From positions 1-34,261 of the forward strand of contig NZ_JAGFOU010000008.1 in NCBI RefSeq assembly GCF_017592395.1: 34,261 nt of DNA. The letters are read 5' to 3'. Shown here piece after piece: positions 21,963-30,556 of this stretch. The notes under the pieces were generated by a model. The model was not told the origin of the DNA and searched no databases. It was given only the letters and a program-made list of their open reading frames with translations. The stretch comes from Actinomyces bowdenii (GTDB lineage Bacteria; Actinomycetota; Actinomycetes; Actinomycetales; Actinomycetaceae). The number at the start of each line of letters is the position of its first letter. Positions within the stretch are counted from its first letter, which is position 1. A program made the position numbers and the translations under genes.

Positions 21963-24137
21963 ATGGCCATCAGCTTCCCCGACTTCACCCAGGCGATGGA
22001 CCAGTGGTTGCGCACCAGCGCGCCGCCGCAGGCCAAGGACCATCTGCGGGCCTCGACCTGGAAGCGGATCATGCGCACCGGCCGGGACGTCGAGGGGGGA
22101 ACCGTCTTCGACGCCTCGCAGATCGTCGACCGGGTCTTCAACGGTCGTGACGATCTGGCCATGAGCGTGGCCGTGCCGGTGACCCTCATGCTCAACGAGC
22201 GCTTCGGCCCGCCCCACAGCGACCAGGAGCCGCAGGAGCCACCGCCCGCCGGTCGGGGCGATGACGAGCAGCCTGAGCCCGAGGCGGCGCCCGGACCGGC
22301 TCCCCAGCCCGGGGAAGGGCACCAGGAGCAGGGCCCCGCGCCCTCCCGGCCGCAGGAGGAGGACTGGATCTTCCCCACCTACGACTACTCCCGCCCTGAC
22401 CTGGACAACCCGGAGGATGGCGCGGCTGTCCCGGTCACCGTCGATGTCATCGACGGCTCCTTGCGCTATGCGTGGCCCGATGCCAAGGAACAGGAGGTCT
22501 ACCGCGTCGTCGTGTCCGATACGGAAGAGCCCTACGGGCCCGAGGACTTCGAGCAGGTCGCCGTCACCCGGGACCTGAGCGCCCTTGACACCACGCCCTG
22601 GACCACTGCGGTGCGCTTCGTCACTGTCTGGGGCTATGTCAGCCCACCGGGGGGTGGCAGGTTCCTGGGCCAGTGCCGGCGCGTGGCCAGCACGGTGGTG
22701 GTCCATCCCCTGGCCGACTGGGAGCTGGTCTTCGATGCCGAGTCCGGTGCGGTCAACGGCTCCTGGACTCCACCGGTGGCCCCGCCGGGGGCCACCGTCC
22801 AGGTGCGAACCGCGAGGCTGCCCCTGGATCAGCCGGTGGGGCGCTTCCTGCGCGGCAGCGCCTGGCGGGGCCACGAGATCCCCAATAACGGGGCGGGATT
22901 CCAGGACACCGGGCTCACCGGAGGCAAGCAGCACAACTATGTGGCCGCCGTCGAGGTGGAGGTGGCGGGGCAGACGTGGACCTCAATGCCGGTGCGCCGC
23001 CACATCACCCCCGAGGTGGCCCGGGAGCGCATCGCTGACCTGGCCATCACCGAGGAGGAGACCGGCGCTCAGAGCCTGACCGTTACCTGGACCCAGTTCC
23101 CGCAGTCCACAGTGTCGATCTACCGCACGAACCGCCCGGTGGCCCCGGAGGCCGCCGCCCGGGGCACGGTTCCCGCAGCGAGCCTGTCCGATGCCGGCCT
23201 GCTGCCGGAGGCGCGCGTCTCCGCGGCGGCGGGTATCGGCCCTGCGCCCGAGCCCGGGCGCCAGTTGCGCACTCTGTCCAGGGTTCCCTGGCCTGCGGGT
23301 CACGAATGGGACACCATTCACCTGACCCCGGTGACCGAGCACGACGACGGCCAGGTCACCATTGGCCAGCCCCTGAGGCGCAAACGGGCCGGAGGCATTG
23401 AAAACGCCACCCTGACCCGGCGCCTGAGCTGGGATCTGGTGACCTTCACCTGGCCCGGCGACGCCACCACCGTGGAGCTGCGCCTCACGGGCCCCGACGG
23501 CGATGTCGAGGCCTCGGGCCAGCCGTTGCTCACCATCTCCAAGGAGGAGTACCGCAGTGCCGGGGGCTGTGTCATCCAGGAGGGCCTGCCGGCTCGGGGC
23601 GGGCGCCTCCACCTGAACTCGATCACCTACATGGCCGGGGCCCAGATCGCCTCGGCGCCGACGGCCGTGGAGGTGCCCTGCCTGTGGCGCTACGCCTACA
23701 CCCTGCGGTGGCCCGGCGACCTCAAGGTGGGGGGCGGCTTCTTCCGGCAGGCGGCAGCCAGGTTGGGGCAGACCCTGGTGGAGATCACCGTCGAGGCGCG
23801 TCAGGGGGCGCCCACCCAGGCCCAGGCCATCGGGATGGCCCTGGTGCACAACCCCGATCACCTGCCACTGAGTGTCGATGACGGCCAGCGCGTGGGCCTG
23901 TTCCTGGAGCGCCCGACCAAGGAGGCCTCCCAGGAGCCGGTCACCAGTGTGCTCGTGCCGCCCGAGGGCCAGCCCCGCACTCTGTGGTTCGACCACCGGT
24001 CCCTGCCTGCCGGCTACTTCCGACTCCTCATCGACTCCCTGCCGGCCTCGGCGGTGGACCAGGACCATGAGCAGCTGTCCCTGGAGCACTACGCCATGAT
24101 CGATCCCGACCTGGGGCTCCTGCACAAGGCGCGGTGA
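21963..24137 (+). CDS. Large cytosolic protein with beta-sandwich-like segments
   Basis: 724 residues. ATG 21963 follows GAGGAG (21952-21957) at 5 bases. Residues 1-85 form a conserved-looking helical head (FPDFTQAMDQWLRTSAPP...MLNERFG). An acidic, proline-rich linker runs to about residue 135. The rest contains several segments with the strand rhythm of fibronectin type III-like domains (VIDGSLRYAWPDAKEQEVYRVVV; LTVTWTQFPQSTVSIYRT; LVTFTWPGDATTVELRLTG; YTLRWPGDLKV). No signal peptide or membrane helix is visible, so such domains would be cytosolic, which is uncommon for Fn3-like folds in bacteria. Function unknown. It lies 50 bases after the previous gene and 6 before the next. Confidence 0.7.
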   Translation: MAISFPDFTQAMDQWLRTSAPPQAKDHLRASTWKRIMRTGRDVEGGTVFDASQIVDRVFNGRDDLAMSVAVPVTLMLNERFGPPHSDQEPQEPPPAGRGDDEQPEPEAAPGPAPQPGEGHQEQGPAPSRPQEEDWIFPTYDYSRPDLDNPEDGAAVPVTVDVIDGSLRYAWPDAKEQEVYRVVVSDTEEPYGPEDFEQVAVTRDLSALDTTPWTTAVRFVTVWGYVSPPGGGRFLGQCRRVASTVVVHPLADWELVFDAESGAVNGSWTPPVAPPGATVQVRTARLPLDQPVGRFLRGSAWRGHEIPNNGAGFQDTGLTGGKQHNYVAAVEVEVAGQTWTSMPVRRHITPEVARERIADLAITEEETGAQSLTVTWTQFPQSTVSIYRTNRPVAPEAAARGTVPAASLSDAGLLPEARVSAAAGIGPAPEPGRQLRTLSRVPWPAGHEWDTIHLTPVTEHDDGQVTIGQPLRRKRAGGIENATLTRRLSWDLVTFTWPGDATTVELRLTGPDGDVEASGQPLLTISKEEYRSAGGCVIQEGLPARGGRLHLNSITYMAGAQIASAPTAVEVPCLWRYAYTLRWPGDLKVGGGFFRQAAARLGQTLVEITVEARQGAPTQAQAIGMALVHNPDHLPLSVDDGQRVGLFLERPTKEASQEPVTSVLVPPEGQPRTLWFDHRSLPAGYFRLLIDSLPASAVDQDHEQLSLEHYAMIDPDLGLLHKAR

Positions 24138-24143
24138 GGGCCG

Positions 24144-27035
24144 ATGAGTTCACCGGCACAGGGCCCTGCGGGCGGGCCTCGCACCCTTCAGCTGCTCTAC
24201 AGCAATGTGGACCGGGTGGTCGATGGGAGGGAGACCTCCGGCTGGCAGACGATGGCCCGCTCCTCACAACTCGATGATGCCACCGCCGCCACGATGCACT
24301 CGCTCATCGAGCCCTCCCTGGCGCCCATCACGGCGCTGCCGGGATTCCCCACGCCCGAGGAGGTGGCGGGCGCGGACAGGCGCATGGCCCAGATCCCGAC
24401 CTCCGCGGGCCTGGCGGTGGTCCACACCGCGCCTGCGGGCAAGGACACCACGGGGCGCCCCAACACGATGAGCCATGTGCTGCTCCTCCAGGCGGAGCCG
24501 AGCGCGCCCCGCTTGCGCACCATCGACCTGTGGCGCTCACCGGGCTGGGTCGCCCCTTTCGGGCCCGACCGGGTGCGCGTGGCCGAGCTGCCCGACCCCA
24601 GCGCCATCGTGCCGGGCCATGCCGTCGACGACGACGCGGTGGCCGACTTCATCGCCTCGGGCTCCAGGGCCGGGGCCCTGGCAGCCCTGGCCGATGCCCT
24701 GGAGCCGGTGCTCTCAGGCGCCCATGATGCTGCCTCCCCGGGCGGCCCGACGGTGGTACTGGCAGTGGACTCGACCGATGAGGCGGCCCTGTGGATCGGC
24801 GCGCTGCTGCGCACCTGCGCCCCCGCCCAGGGCAGGCGCCTGGGCTACTCAGTGCTCCAGCGCCTCTCCACGGCCACGGATGTGTCCATGCTGCGGGAAT
24901 CCCCCCTCCACCTGGCCTGCGTTCCGCGCCAGGACCTTGAGCGCCTGGACGCCATGGCCAGCGGGCTTCGGATCATCGACCCGGCGGCCTCCGCCCACGG
25001 CGCTCAGCCGGACGGCGGCGGGGATGATGGCCACCACGGCGGCGGGGGCGGTGGGCAGGCCTCCGGTGACGACGGGCCGCGCACCACCTGGGGGGCGCTG
25101 GTCCTGGCCATGGCACAGGACCTGGGCACGTGGGTGGCCGCCTACGAGGGCATGGGGGAGATCCTGAGCCTCATGGACGACCATGAGGACCTGACCCCGG
25201 CCTGGCCCCTGGCCATGGCTGAGGCCTGCGAGCCCGGCGTGCTGGGCCCGAGGCTGCGGGAGGAGGGGGAGGGCTCTATCGAGCAGGCCCTCATCGCCTG
25301 CCACCCCAGGGCCCTGACCAGTGTCGACTACCTCGCCAGTGTCGTGGCCGAGCGGCTCCTGGGCTCATCGCAGCGCCACCCCGCCCACTGGTACTCCCTG
25401 CTGGCGGCCGTGCCCGAGCACAGTGGTGGCAACCGGGCGGTCAGCGGCCTGGCCACCAAGTACCTCGAGGCGGTCTGCACCGACCGATCCTGGCTGACCG
25501 ACCTGGAGCGACCCGCACTGGAGCCGGCCACTCGCGTGCTGGAGGAGTGGAGCCGCCAACCCCATGGCGCCGCCGTCATCGATCGATGCCTCACGCAGAT
25601 CCTGGCCGCCCCCGGTGGCATCATCCCTCCCATCGCGGCGGCGCCTCCGCACGGCCCGGGGCTCGAGGGCCGCAGCGGGGCCTCGAGTCCCGATGGGCAT
25701 GCCCTGGCGCTCCAGCTCACGGCGCTCGACCGGCTCATGCGCGATGGCCTGGCTCTGCCCACGGCCGCAGTCGGCCCGGTCCTCTCGCAGATCGGGGAGG
25801 CGCTCTGCCGCCGGGGAGGGGATCCGGGGCTGCGCTCCCAGATCCTGGGCCTGCCCATCAGCCGCAGCACCAGGCAGCTGGTGGCCACGGAGGTCGAGGC
25901 CCGGCTGCGCGAGCGCCCCGATGCCCCAGCCGGGAGACGGGGCGCCCCGCCCCTCCTCGATCCCCGGGTCCTGGACTGGCTCACGCAGGGCGCACCCGTC
26001 CCTGACCTTCCCCACCTGGAGGCCCAGGCCGCACTGGCCCTGCTCATCGACGGTGGGGGCGAGGCGGGCCGGGCCGTCAACGCCTTGAGGTCCCTGGCCA
26101 GTCTCGGTGCCAGTGCCGTCCTGAGCCCCGAGGCCCTCCTGGCCCTGCAGGGCACCGCCACCCCGGCGCAAGCAGCGCAGCTGCCCACCGACTGCCGGCA
26201 CAGGGGCGACATTCTGGCCGCGGCGCTTGCCCGCGACCCCGACTCCGATGCGGCGCGCCGGGCAGCCGCCGATTTCCTCATCAGCCGGGGCCACCCCGAG
26301 AGCGATTTCGCTGCCAGGGCCTATACCACCATGTCCGTGGGAAGCGCCATGAGCCTGGTCGTGCTCAGTGCGGCCGTGCCGCTGCCGACCCTCCTGACCA
26401 CAGAATCGGGCCGGGCCCGCACCTATGCGCTCAACGTCCTGTGCGCCGCCCGGGTCCTGGAGTCCTCGCCCCTGCTGGCACGGGCGCGCCCCGTGCGCCA
26501 CTGCCTGGATCGGGCGCTGGCGCTACTGGTGTGCAGTGTGTGGAGCGGAGTGCCCGTGAACCTGACTCCCCCGGGCGCGCCGCCCCCGCCGCGGGCGTGG
26601 GAGCGGTACCTCGATGAGGTCCTCTCCGGCACCGCCGGGCGTCTTGAGGACCCAAGTGAGCCGGACCCAGGGCCCGCCGACTGGGACGGGGACCGCCTGG
26701 GCCGCCTGGTGCCGATGGTCGAGGCCCTGTACGCCGTGAGCCTGGGCAACAGGCCCCCGCAGAGGCTGGAGGACTGGGCCAACCGGGTCCGGGCGGAGTT
26801 GGAGAACGATGAGTCCCTCTCCTCACCGGTGCTGCGCCAGCGCGACGAGGTGGCCCTGGCCGCCCTGCGCAGCACCGCCTCCCTGCTGGGCCGCTCCTGG
26901 CCCGGTGCACTCGATGCCCTCGAGGCGGGGCTGAGCGCCGGCCTGCCCGATGATCCGAGCGCACGGAGATGGCTGGCCAAGCAGCTCATGGTCATCGGTC
27001 GGCCCGGTGGGCGGGGGCTGCGCATCTTCGGATGA
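24144..27035 (+). CDS. GTPase-associated protein 1 (GAP1-N2 type)
   Basis: 963 residues. The N-terminus matches the GAP1-N2 pattern of proteins that accompany double-zinc-ribbon GTPases: LQLLYSNVD, SGWQTMARSSQLDD (32-45) and D-T-T-GRPNTMSHVLLL (101-115). A GAP1-M-like middle follows (VTD-type AVDSTDEAALWIGALLRTCAPAQGRRLGYSVLQ). A glycine/histidine/aspartate-rich linker (about 290-310) separates these from a long alpha-helical C-terminal region rich in leucine, resembling helical repeats. The partner GTPase is two genes downstream, as expected for this family. It probably senses or controls that GTPase; whether it stimulates hydrolysis is not known to me. ATG 24144 lies 6 bases after the previous stop, with GTGAGGG as binding site. 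Confidence 0.8.
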   Translation: MSSPAQGPAGGPRTLQLLYSNVDRVVDGRETSGWQTMARSSQLDDATAATMHSLIEPSLAPITALPGFPTPEEVAGADRRMAQIPTSAGLAVVHTAPAGKDTTGRPNTMSHVLLLQAEPSAPRLRTIDLWRSPGWVAPFGPDRVRVAELPDPSAIVPGHAVDDDAVADFIASGSRAGALAALADALEPVLSGAHDAASPGGPTVVLAVDSTDEAALWIGALLRTCAPAQGRRLGYSVLQRLSTATDVSMLRESPLHLACVPRQDLERLDAMASGLRIIDPAASAHGAQPDGGGDDGHHGGGGGGQASGDDGPRTTWGALVLAMAQDLGTWVAAYEGMGEILSLMDDHEDLTPAWPLAMAEACEPGVLGPRLREEGEGSIEQALIACHPRALTSVDYLASVVAERLLGSSQRHPAHWYSLLAAVPEHSGGNRAVSGLATKYLEAVCTDRSWLTDLERPALEPATRVLEEWSRQPHGAAVIDRCLTQILAAPGGIIPPIAAAPPHGPGLEGRSGASSPDGHALALQLTALDRLMRDGLALPTAAVGPVLSQIGEALCRRGGDPGLRSQILGLPISRSTRQLVATEVEARLRERPDAPAGRRGAPPLLDPRVLDWLTQGAPVPDLPHLEAQAALALLIDGGGEAGRAVNALRSLASLGASAVLSPEALLALQGTATPAQAAQLPTDCRHRGDILAAALARDPDSDAARRAAADFLISRGHPESDFAARAYTTMSVGSAMSLVVLSAAVPLPTLLTTESGRARTYALNVLCAARVLESSPLLARARPVRHCLDRALALLVCSVWSGVPVNLTPPGAPPPPRAWERYLDEVLSGTAGRLEDPSEPDPGPADWDGDRLGRLVPMVEALYAVSLGNRPPQRLEDWANRVRAELENDESLSSPVLRQRDEVALAALRSTASLLGRSWPGALDALEAGLSAGLPDDPSARRWLAKQLMVIGRPGGRGLRIFG

Positions 27036-27095
27036 GTCCTCCTCCCCACACCCACCACACAGCCCGATGATGATCCCGGAAGGAAGGAGCCCCTG

Positions 27096-27992
27096 ATGCC
27101 CGACATTCTCCAGAGCGGACAATGGGAGACGCGCACCGTCTCGCCCCGCGGCGCCGTCGAGCTCAGCCTCGTCTCGCCGGTGCCCGCTCGCCTTGAGGCC
27201 CTGGGCACCGCCACCCGTCCCAAACATCTGGGGGCGTCCCGCGACGCCCTCGCCTTCCCCGCCTCCGCCGTCGTCTCCGGCCGGCCCGTGTCCGTGAGGG
27301 CCGTATGCGGGGATGATGGAGTCTTCCCCGGCGACTGCACTGTGGACCTGGCCGTGGACTGCGACCAGGGGGCCCAGTCCCTCATCATCCGCGGCATCCC
27401 CGTGGCCGGGCACAGCAGCGCCCCCCTGCTCCAGCTGGACCGCCAGGACGGGGTGATCACCGTGCGCCCCGGGGAGGGAGGCAACGCCACCCTGGGCTTG
27501 GGCGGCTGGCTCGCCCGGAGGAGCCAGGAGGCGGGACAGGCCCTGGCCCCCACGATCACCGAGCTGGTCGTGGACACCTCGCCCTCCATGCGGCACCACC
27601 AGGAGCGGGTCGAGGCGCTCACCCGCTTCCTGAGCGATCTGTACACTACCGTGGGAGCGCCGCCGCTGCGCCTGACCCGGGCGAGCATCAACGGTGCTGA
27701 TCGCGATGGCGTCGGGGCGGTCGCGCCCGGGCCCGCCCCGCAGGGCAGGCGAGTGGTCATCACCGACCTCCCCCTGGAGGCCGGCGCTGCCGAGAGCATC
27801 GTCATCGGCGATCCCACCCTGGCGCAGGCGCTGCACGGACCCGGTGCGCCCTTCCTCATCCCCGACCAGGACGCCTGGCACGAGCTGCTCAGGCGGGATC
27901 CCGCCTTCACCTCCCACAGCCTGGAGGCCCTGGCCGCGCTCGCGGCATGGATCTGTCAACCCTCTCAACAATCGATGGGAGTCGCGCGATGA
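27096..27992 (+). CDS. Cytosolic vWA-like protein of the GTPase module
   Basis: 298 residues. ATG 27096 follows AAGGAG (27084-27089) at 6 bases. The first 145 residues are beta-rich (two copies of a strand pattern, EVELSLVSPV- and DLAVDCDQGAQSLIIRG-like). Residues 154-290 form a small vWA-like domain: VVDTSPSM provides the D160-x-S162-x-S164 metal site, and VVITDLPLE (220-228) the later aspartate strand. No signal peptide is present, so unlike the 12407 protein it acts inside the cell. Its last codons overlap the GTPase start by four bases (ATGA at 27989), implying coupled translation and probably a stable complex with that GTPase. Confidence 0.75.
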   Translation: MPDILQSGQWETRTVSPRGAVELSLVSPVPARLEALGTATRPKHLGASRDALAFPASAVVSGRPVSVRAVCGDDGVFPGDCTVDLAVDCDQGAQSLIIRGIPVAGHSSAPLLQLDRQDGVITVRPGEGGNATLGLGGWLARRSQEAGQALAPTITELVVDTSPSMRHHQERVEALTRFLSDLYTTVGAPPLRLTRASINGADRDGVGAVAPGPAPQGRRVVITDLPLEAGAAESIVIGDPTLAQALHGPGAPFLIPDQDAWHELLRRDPAFTSHSLEALAALAAWICQPSQQSMGVAR

Positions 27993-29185
27993 GCACGGCA
28001 TGCCCCTACTGCTTCACGATCCTGACCACCGACGAACTGCTCCTGCGCTGCACCGGGGAGTGCCCTGAGCGGCCCGACCAGCAGGCGAGCTCCTACATCG
28101 GCTACGAGGTCTCGACGACGCCGATCTACCGCCAGGCGATCAGCGCGGAGGTCCGAACCCTGAGCCCGAGCTACCCATGCCGCCGGTGCAAGTCCATATG
28201 CACCCAGGAGGTGTGCCCCACCTGCCATCGCGATCTGCCCTCGGGCTGGAAGCAGTCCCGGGTCTTCACCATGGCCATCACCGGTCCGCGCGGTGCGGGC
28301 AAATCGGTCTACATCGCGGTCATGGTCGAGGTGCTCAAGCGTTATGCCGAGTTGCGGGCCTGCACCCTGACACCCTTCGACCAGTTGACCCGGGACAACT
28401 ACGCGAGGCTGTACCACACGCCCCTGTACCGCGAGAACGCCGCGATGGGGGGCACGCAGCGGCTGCACATGACCAAGCCGCAGGGCGGTGGTGATCCGCT
28501 GATCTGGGAGGTCTCCGGGGCGGGCGTGGAAGGGCGGCTGTACCTCGTCATGCGCGATGTCTCCGGGGAGGATATGGAGCAGCTCGCCGGACGCGTGCCC
28601 GCCTTCAGCTTCCACGACCGTGCCGACCTGGTCATCTTCCTCTTCGACCCGATCATGCTGGACTCGGTGCGCCAGGTCCTCTCCGGTCTCATCCCCGACG
28701 TCAATGAGGACCGCCTGGGCTCGGCCTCCAGGGAAGTGCTGCCCAAGATCCTGGGCCTCATGGAGAGCGGGCATGCCAGTCTGGCATTGACGATCTCCAA
28801 GTTCGACTCCCTCCACAAGGTCCCGCAGGCCAACAACCCGATGGCCCCGGCACTGGCCAACCCGGCGGCGCACTTCAACCGCGATGACACCATGCGCCGC
28901 GGCGCCCTGGGCGGGCACGAGTCCGCCAAGGAGCTGGAGAGGGACCTGGCCTTCCTGGACGCCGAGGTGCGCGCCCTGTTCGACCGGATCGGGGAGCACA
29001 GCGTCACCATGATGGCCGAGCAGGCCGCTGCCAGTGGGAAGATCTCCGGCCTTCAGCACTTCACGGTCTCCGCGGTGGGGGAGTCCCCCAAGCACGACAA
29101 GCAGCTGACCGAGCGGGGCATCTCCCCCTTCCGCGTCCTCGACCCGGTGCTGTGGGGCATGGCCCGTGCCGGGATCATCCTGTAG
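27989..29185 (+). CDS. Double zinc-ribbon TRAFAC-clade GTPase (DO-GTPase2 type)
   Basis: 398 residues. I chose ATG 27989 because it overlaps the upstream stop (ATGA) and GGGAG (27977-27981) lies 7 bases before it. Two cysteine clusters at the N-terminus should bind zinc: C5/C8/C21/C25 and C64/C67/C76/C79. The GTPase core follows with G1 GPRGAGKS (99-106), G3 DVSG (190-193), G4 SKFD (270-273, a variant of NKxD) and G5 SAVG (361-364). The strand VIFLFDP (215-221) matches the family's DO-GTPase2 pattern. It is cytosolic, with no membrane helix. It is the likely switch of the locus, working with the GAP1-like protein and the vWA-like protein encoded just upstream. Confidence 0.88.
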   Translation: MSTACPYCFTILTTDELLLRCTGECPERPDQQASSYIGYEVSTTPIYRQAISAEVRTLSPSYPCRRCKSICTQEVCPTCHRDLPSGWKQSRVFTMAITGPRGAGKSVYIAVMVEVLKRYAELRACTLTPFDQLTRDNYARLYHTPLYRENAAMGGTQRLHMTKPQGGGDPLIWEVSGAGVEGRLYLVMRDVSGEDMEQLAGRVPAFSFHDRADLVIFLFDPIMLDSVRQVLSGLIPDVNEDRLGSASREVLPKILGLMESGHASLALTISKFDSLHKVPQANNPMAPALANPAAHFNRDDTMRRGALGGHESAKELERDLAFLDAEVRALFDRIGEHSVTMMAEQAAASGKISGLQHFTVSAVGESPKHDKQLTERGISPFRVLDPVLWGMARAGIIL

Positions 29186-29386
29186 GCCGGCCTCGTGAGC
29201 ACTGTAGTCGGGGCCGGGGCGAGCCGCGGCCGGCCGGAATCGCCGGACGGCTCCGGGCAAGCGGTGTCTGCCCACGGCGAGAGCCCGCTGCGAGGAGGCC
29301 GCTGAGCCGGGAGGAGCACGTAGGCTCTCGGGGGAGGCCGGCGCCCGCCGTCGGCCGCCCCGACCGCTTCCGGAGGAGTCTTCGCC
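29186..29386 (+). promoter_or_regulatory. Spacer with possible promoter before membrane protein B
   Basis: This 201-base gap is the largest within the locus. It contains a -10-like TAGGCT (29321-29326) without a convincing -35, and several GC-rich inverted repeats (GGCCGG family). GGAGGAG (29372-29378) is an excellent ribosome-binding site for the GTG at 29387. Separate expression of the last gene is possible. Confidence 0.3.
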
Positions 29387-30556
29387 GTGCCCCTGCCCTC
29401 ACGCCCAGGACAGCCGCCCGCCTCATCCTCGACCCCGGCCATGGCCGCCGGGCCGACCACCCAGGCCTTCAGCCCGGCCGATGAGACCTCGGCCTTCCCC
29501 ATGCCCGGGGGAGGGCAGGGCGATGAGTCCTATGCCGAGCAGAGCGGGCACGTCGGGCAGTACACCGCGGCCCTCCCTCAGTACACCGAGGCCTTCCCCG
29601 GCTCGGCCGACCCCACCTCGGCCTTCCCGGCCCCCGACTCCGCCGGGTACGAGGCCCAGGCCGGGCACGGCGGCCAGTACACCGAGGCCTTCCCTCAGTG
29701 CACCGAGGCCTTCCCCGGCTCGGCCGACCCCACCTCGGCCTTCCCGGCAGGGGCCGCCCACACCTCGGTCATGCCCGCGGCGGGCGGCTCGGCAGTGCCC
29801 GGAGCGCCGGTGCGCACCACGGTCATGCCCACCCACCACCGGCCCGCCCGGACCCCGCCCGAGCCGGCCCGGCAGCCGGAGCCCCGGCCCGCGCCCCAGC
29901 CGGCCCCTCCGCGCTGGCGCCCTGCACCGGCCGAGCCCGCGGGCCTCCCGCCGGTGGGGCTTCCCCGGCCCCCGCAGCGACGGCGCACCCTCGCCCTGCC
30001 CCTGGGCCTCCTCATGCTCCTGGCCACCCTCGCCCTGCTGGGCTGGGGGACCTACAGCCTGCTCATCTCCCTCCACGTCTTCGATCTCGCCCAGGGGGAC
30101 ACCAGCAGCCTCGACCAGACCGCCGCGGGCGCGATCATCGGCGGCGCGGTCCTGGCCCTCCTGACCGTCATCACGAGCCTGGTGGCAGTCGCGCGCTCCA
30201 AGCCCAAGACCGCCGCCATCGCCCTCATGCTCGGCGCCCTCTTCCTGCCCCTGGGGGCTGTGGCCGCGGGAGGCTACTACGGCGGCCAGATCCTCAAGGA
30301 CCGCACCCTGGCCCAGGCCCATGAGGTCACGGGCCAGGTCGATCCCGAGCAGATCGATGCCCTCCTGGGCCAGGTGGAGTCCGCGGGCATCGACGTGCCC
30401 TGGCGCGAGGAGCTCGTCGGCATCCTGCGGGGCGCCGACCAGGCCACCGCGCCCGCGGATGCTCCCGGCTCCGGCGAGGAGGCCGAGCAGGGTGATCCCG
30501 CCGACCCCGCCGACCCTGCCGAGGAGGGCTACTCCGGCGAGCAGGCGGAGCAGTAG
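29387..30556 (+). CDS. Three-helix membrane protein B with Thr-x-Ala-Phe-Pro repeats
   Basis: 389 residues from GTG 29387 (GGAGGAG at 8 bases). The cytosolic N-terminus (1-200) is low-complexity and holds a duplicated 39-residue unit (DNA 29558 and 29675) plus a recurring short motif: TSAFP, TAALP, TEAFP, TSVMP, TTVMP. Three membrane helices follow (about 203-225, 244-268, 274-296), then an outer tail (QVDPEQIDALLGQVESAGIDVPWREEL) and an acidic end. Helices and tail are paralogous to the 11001 product, so the locus is bracketed by two related genes. Threonine motifs of this type could be targets of Ser/Thr kinases read by FHA domains (inference). Family otherwise unknown to me. Confidence 0.75.
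   Translation: MPLPSRPGQPPASSSTPAMAAGPTTQAFSPADETSAFPMPGGGQGDESYAEQSGHVGQYTAALPQYTEAFPGSADPTSAFPAPDSAGYEAQAGHGGQYTEAFPQCTEAFPGSADPTSAFPAGAAHTSVMPAAGGSAVPGAPVRTTVMPTHHRPARTPPEPARQPEPRPAPQPAPPRWRPAPAEPAGLPPVGLPRPPQRRRTLALPLGLLMLLATLALLGWGTYSLLISLHVFDLAQGDTSSLDQTAAGAIIGGAVLALLTVITSLVAVARSKPKTAAIALMLGALFLPLGAVAAGGYYGGQILKDRTLAQAHEVTGQVDPEQIDALLGQVESAGIDVPWREELVGILRGADQATAPADAPGSGEEAEQGDPADPADPAEEGYSGEQAEQ
29558..29749 (+). repeat. Duplicated 117-base unit inside membrane protein B
   Basis: The stretch starting CAGTACACC at 29558 recurs at 29675, 117 bases (39 codons) later. About 75 bases are nearly identical between copies (through CCTCGGCCTTCCCGGC), including synonymous positions, so the duplication is recent or kept uniform by recombination. 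Copy number may vary between strains. Confidence 0.75.

Noticed and set aside
10131..30556. Recent horizontal transfer of the locus
   Set aside because: GC content, start-codon use and codon style match rpoBC and the str genes, and no integrase, transposase, tRNA or attachment repeat flanks the region.
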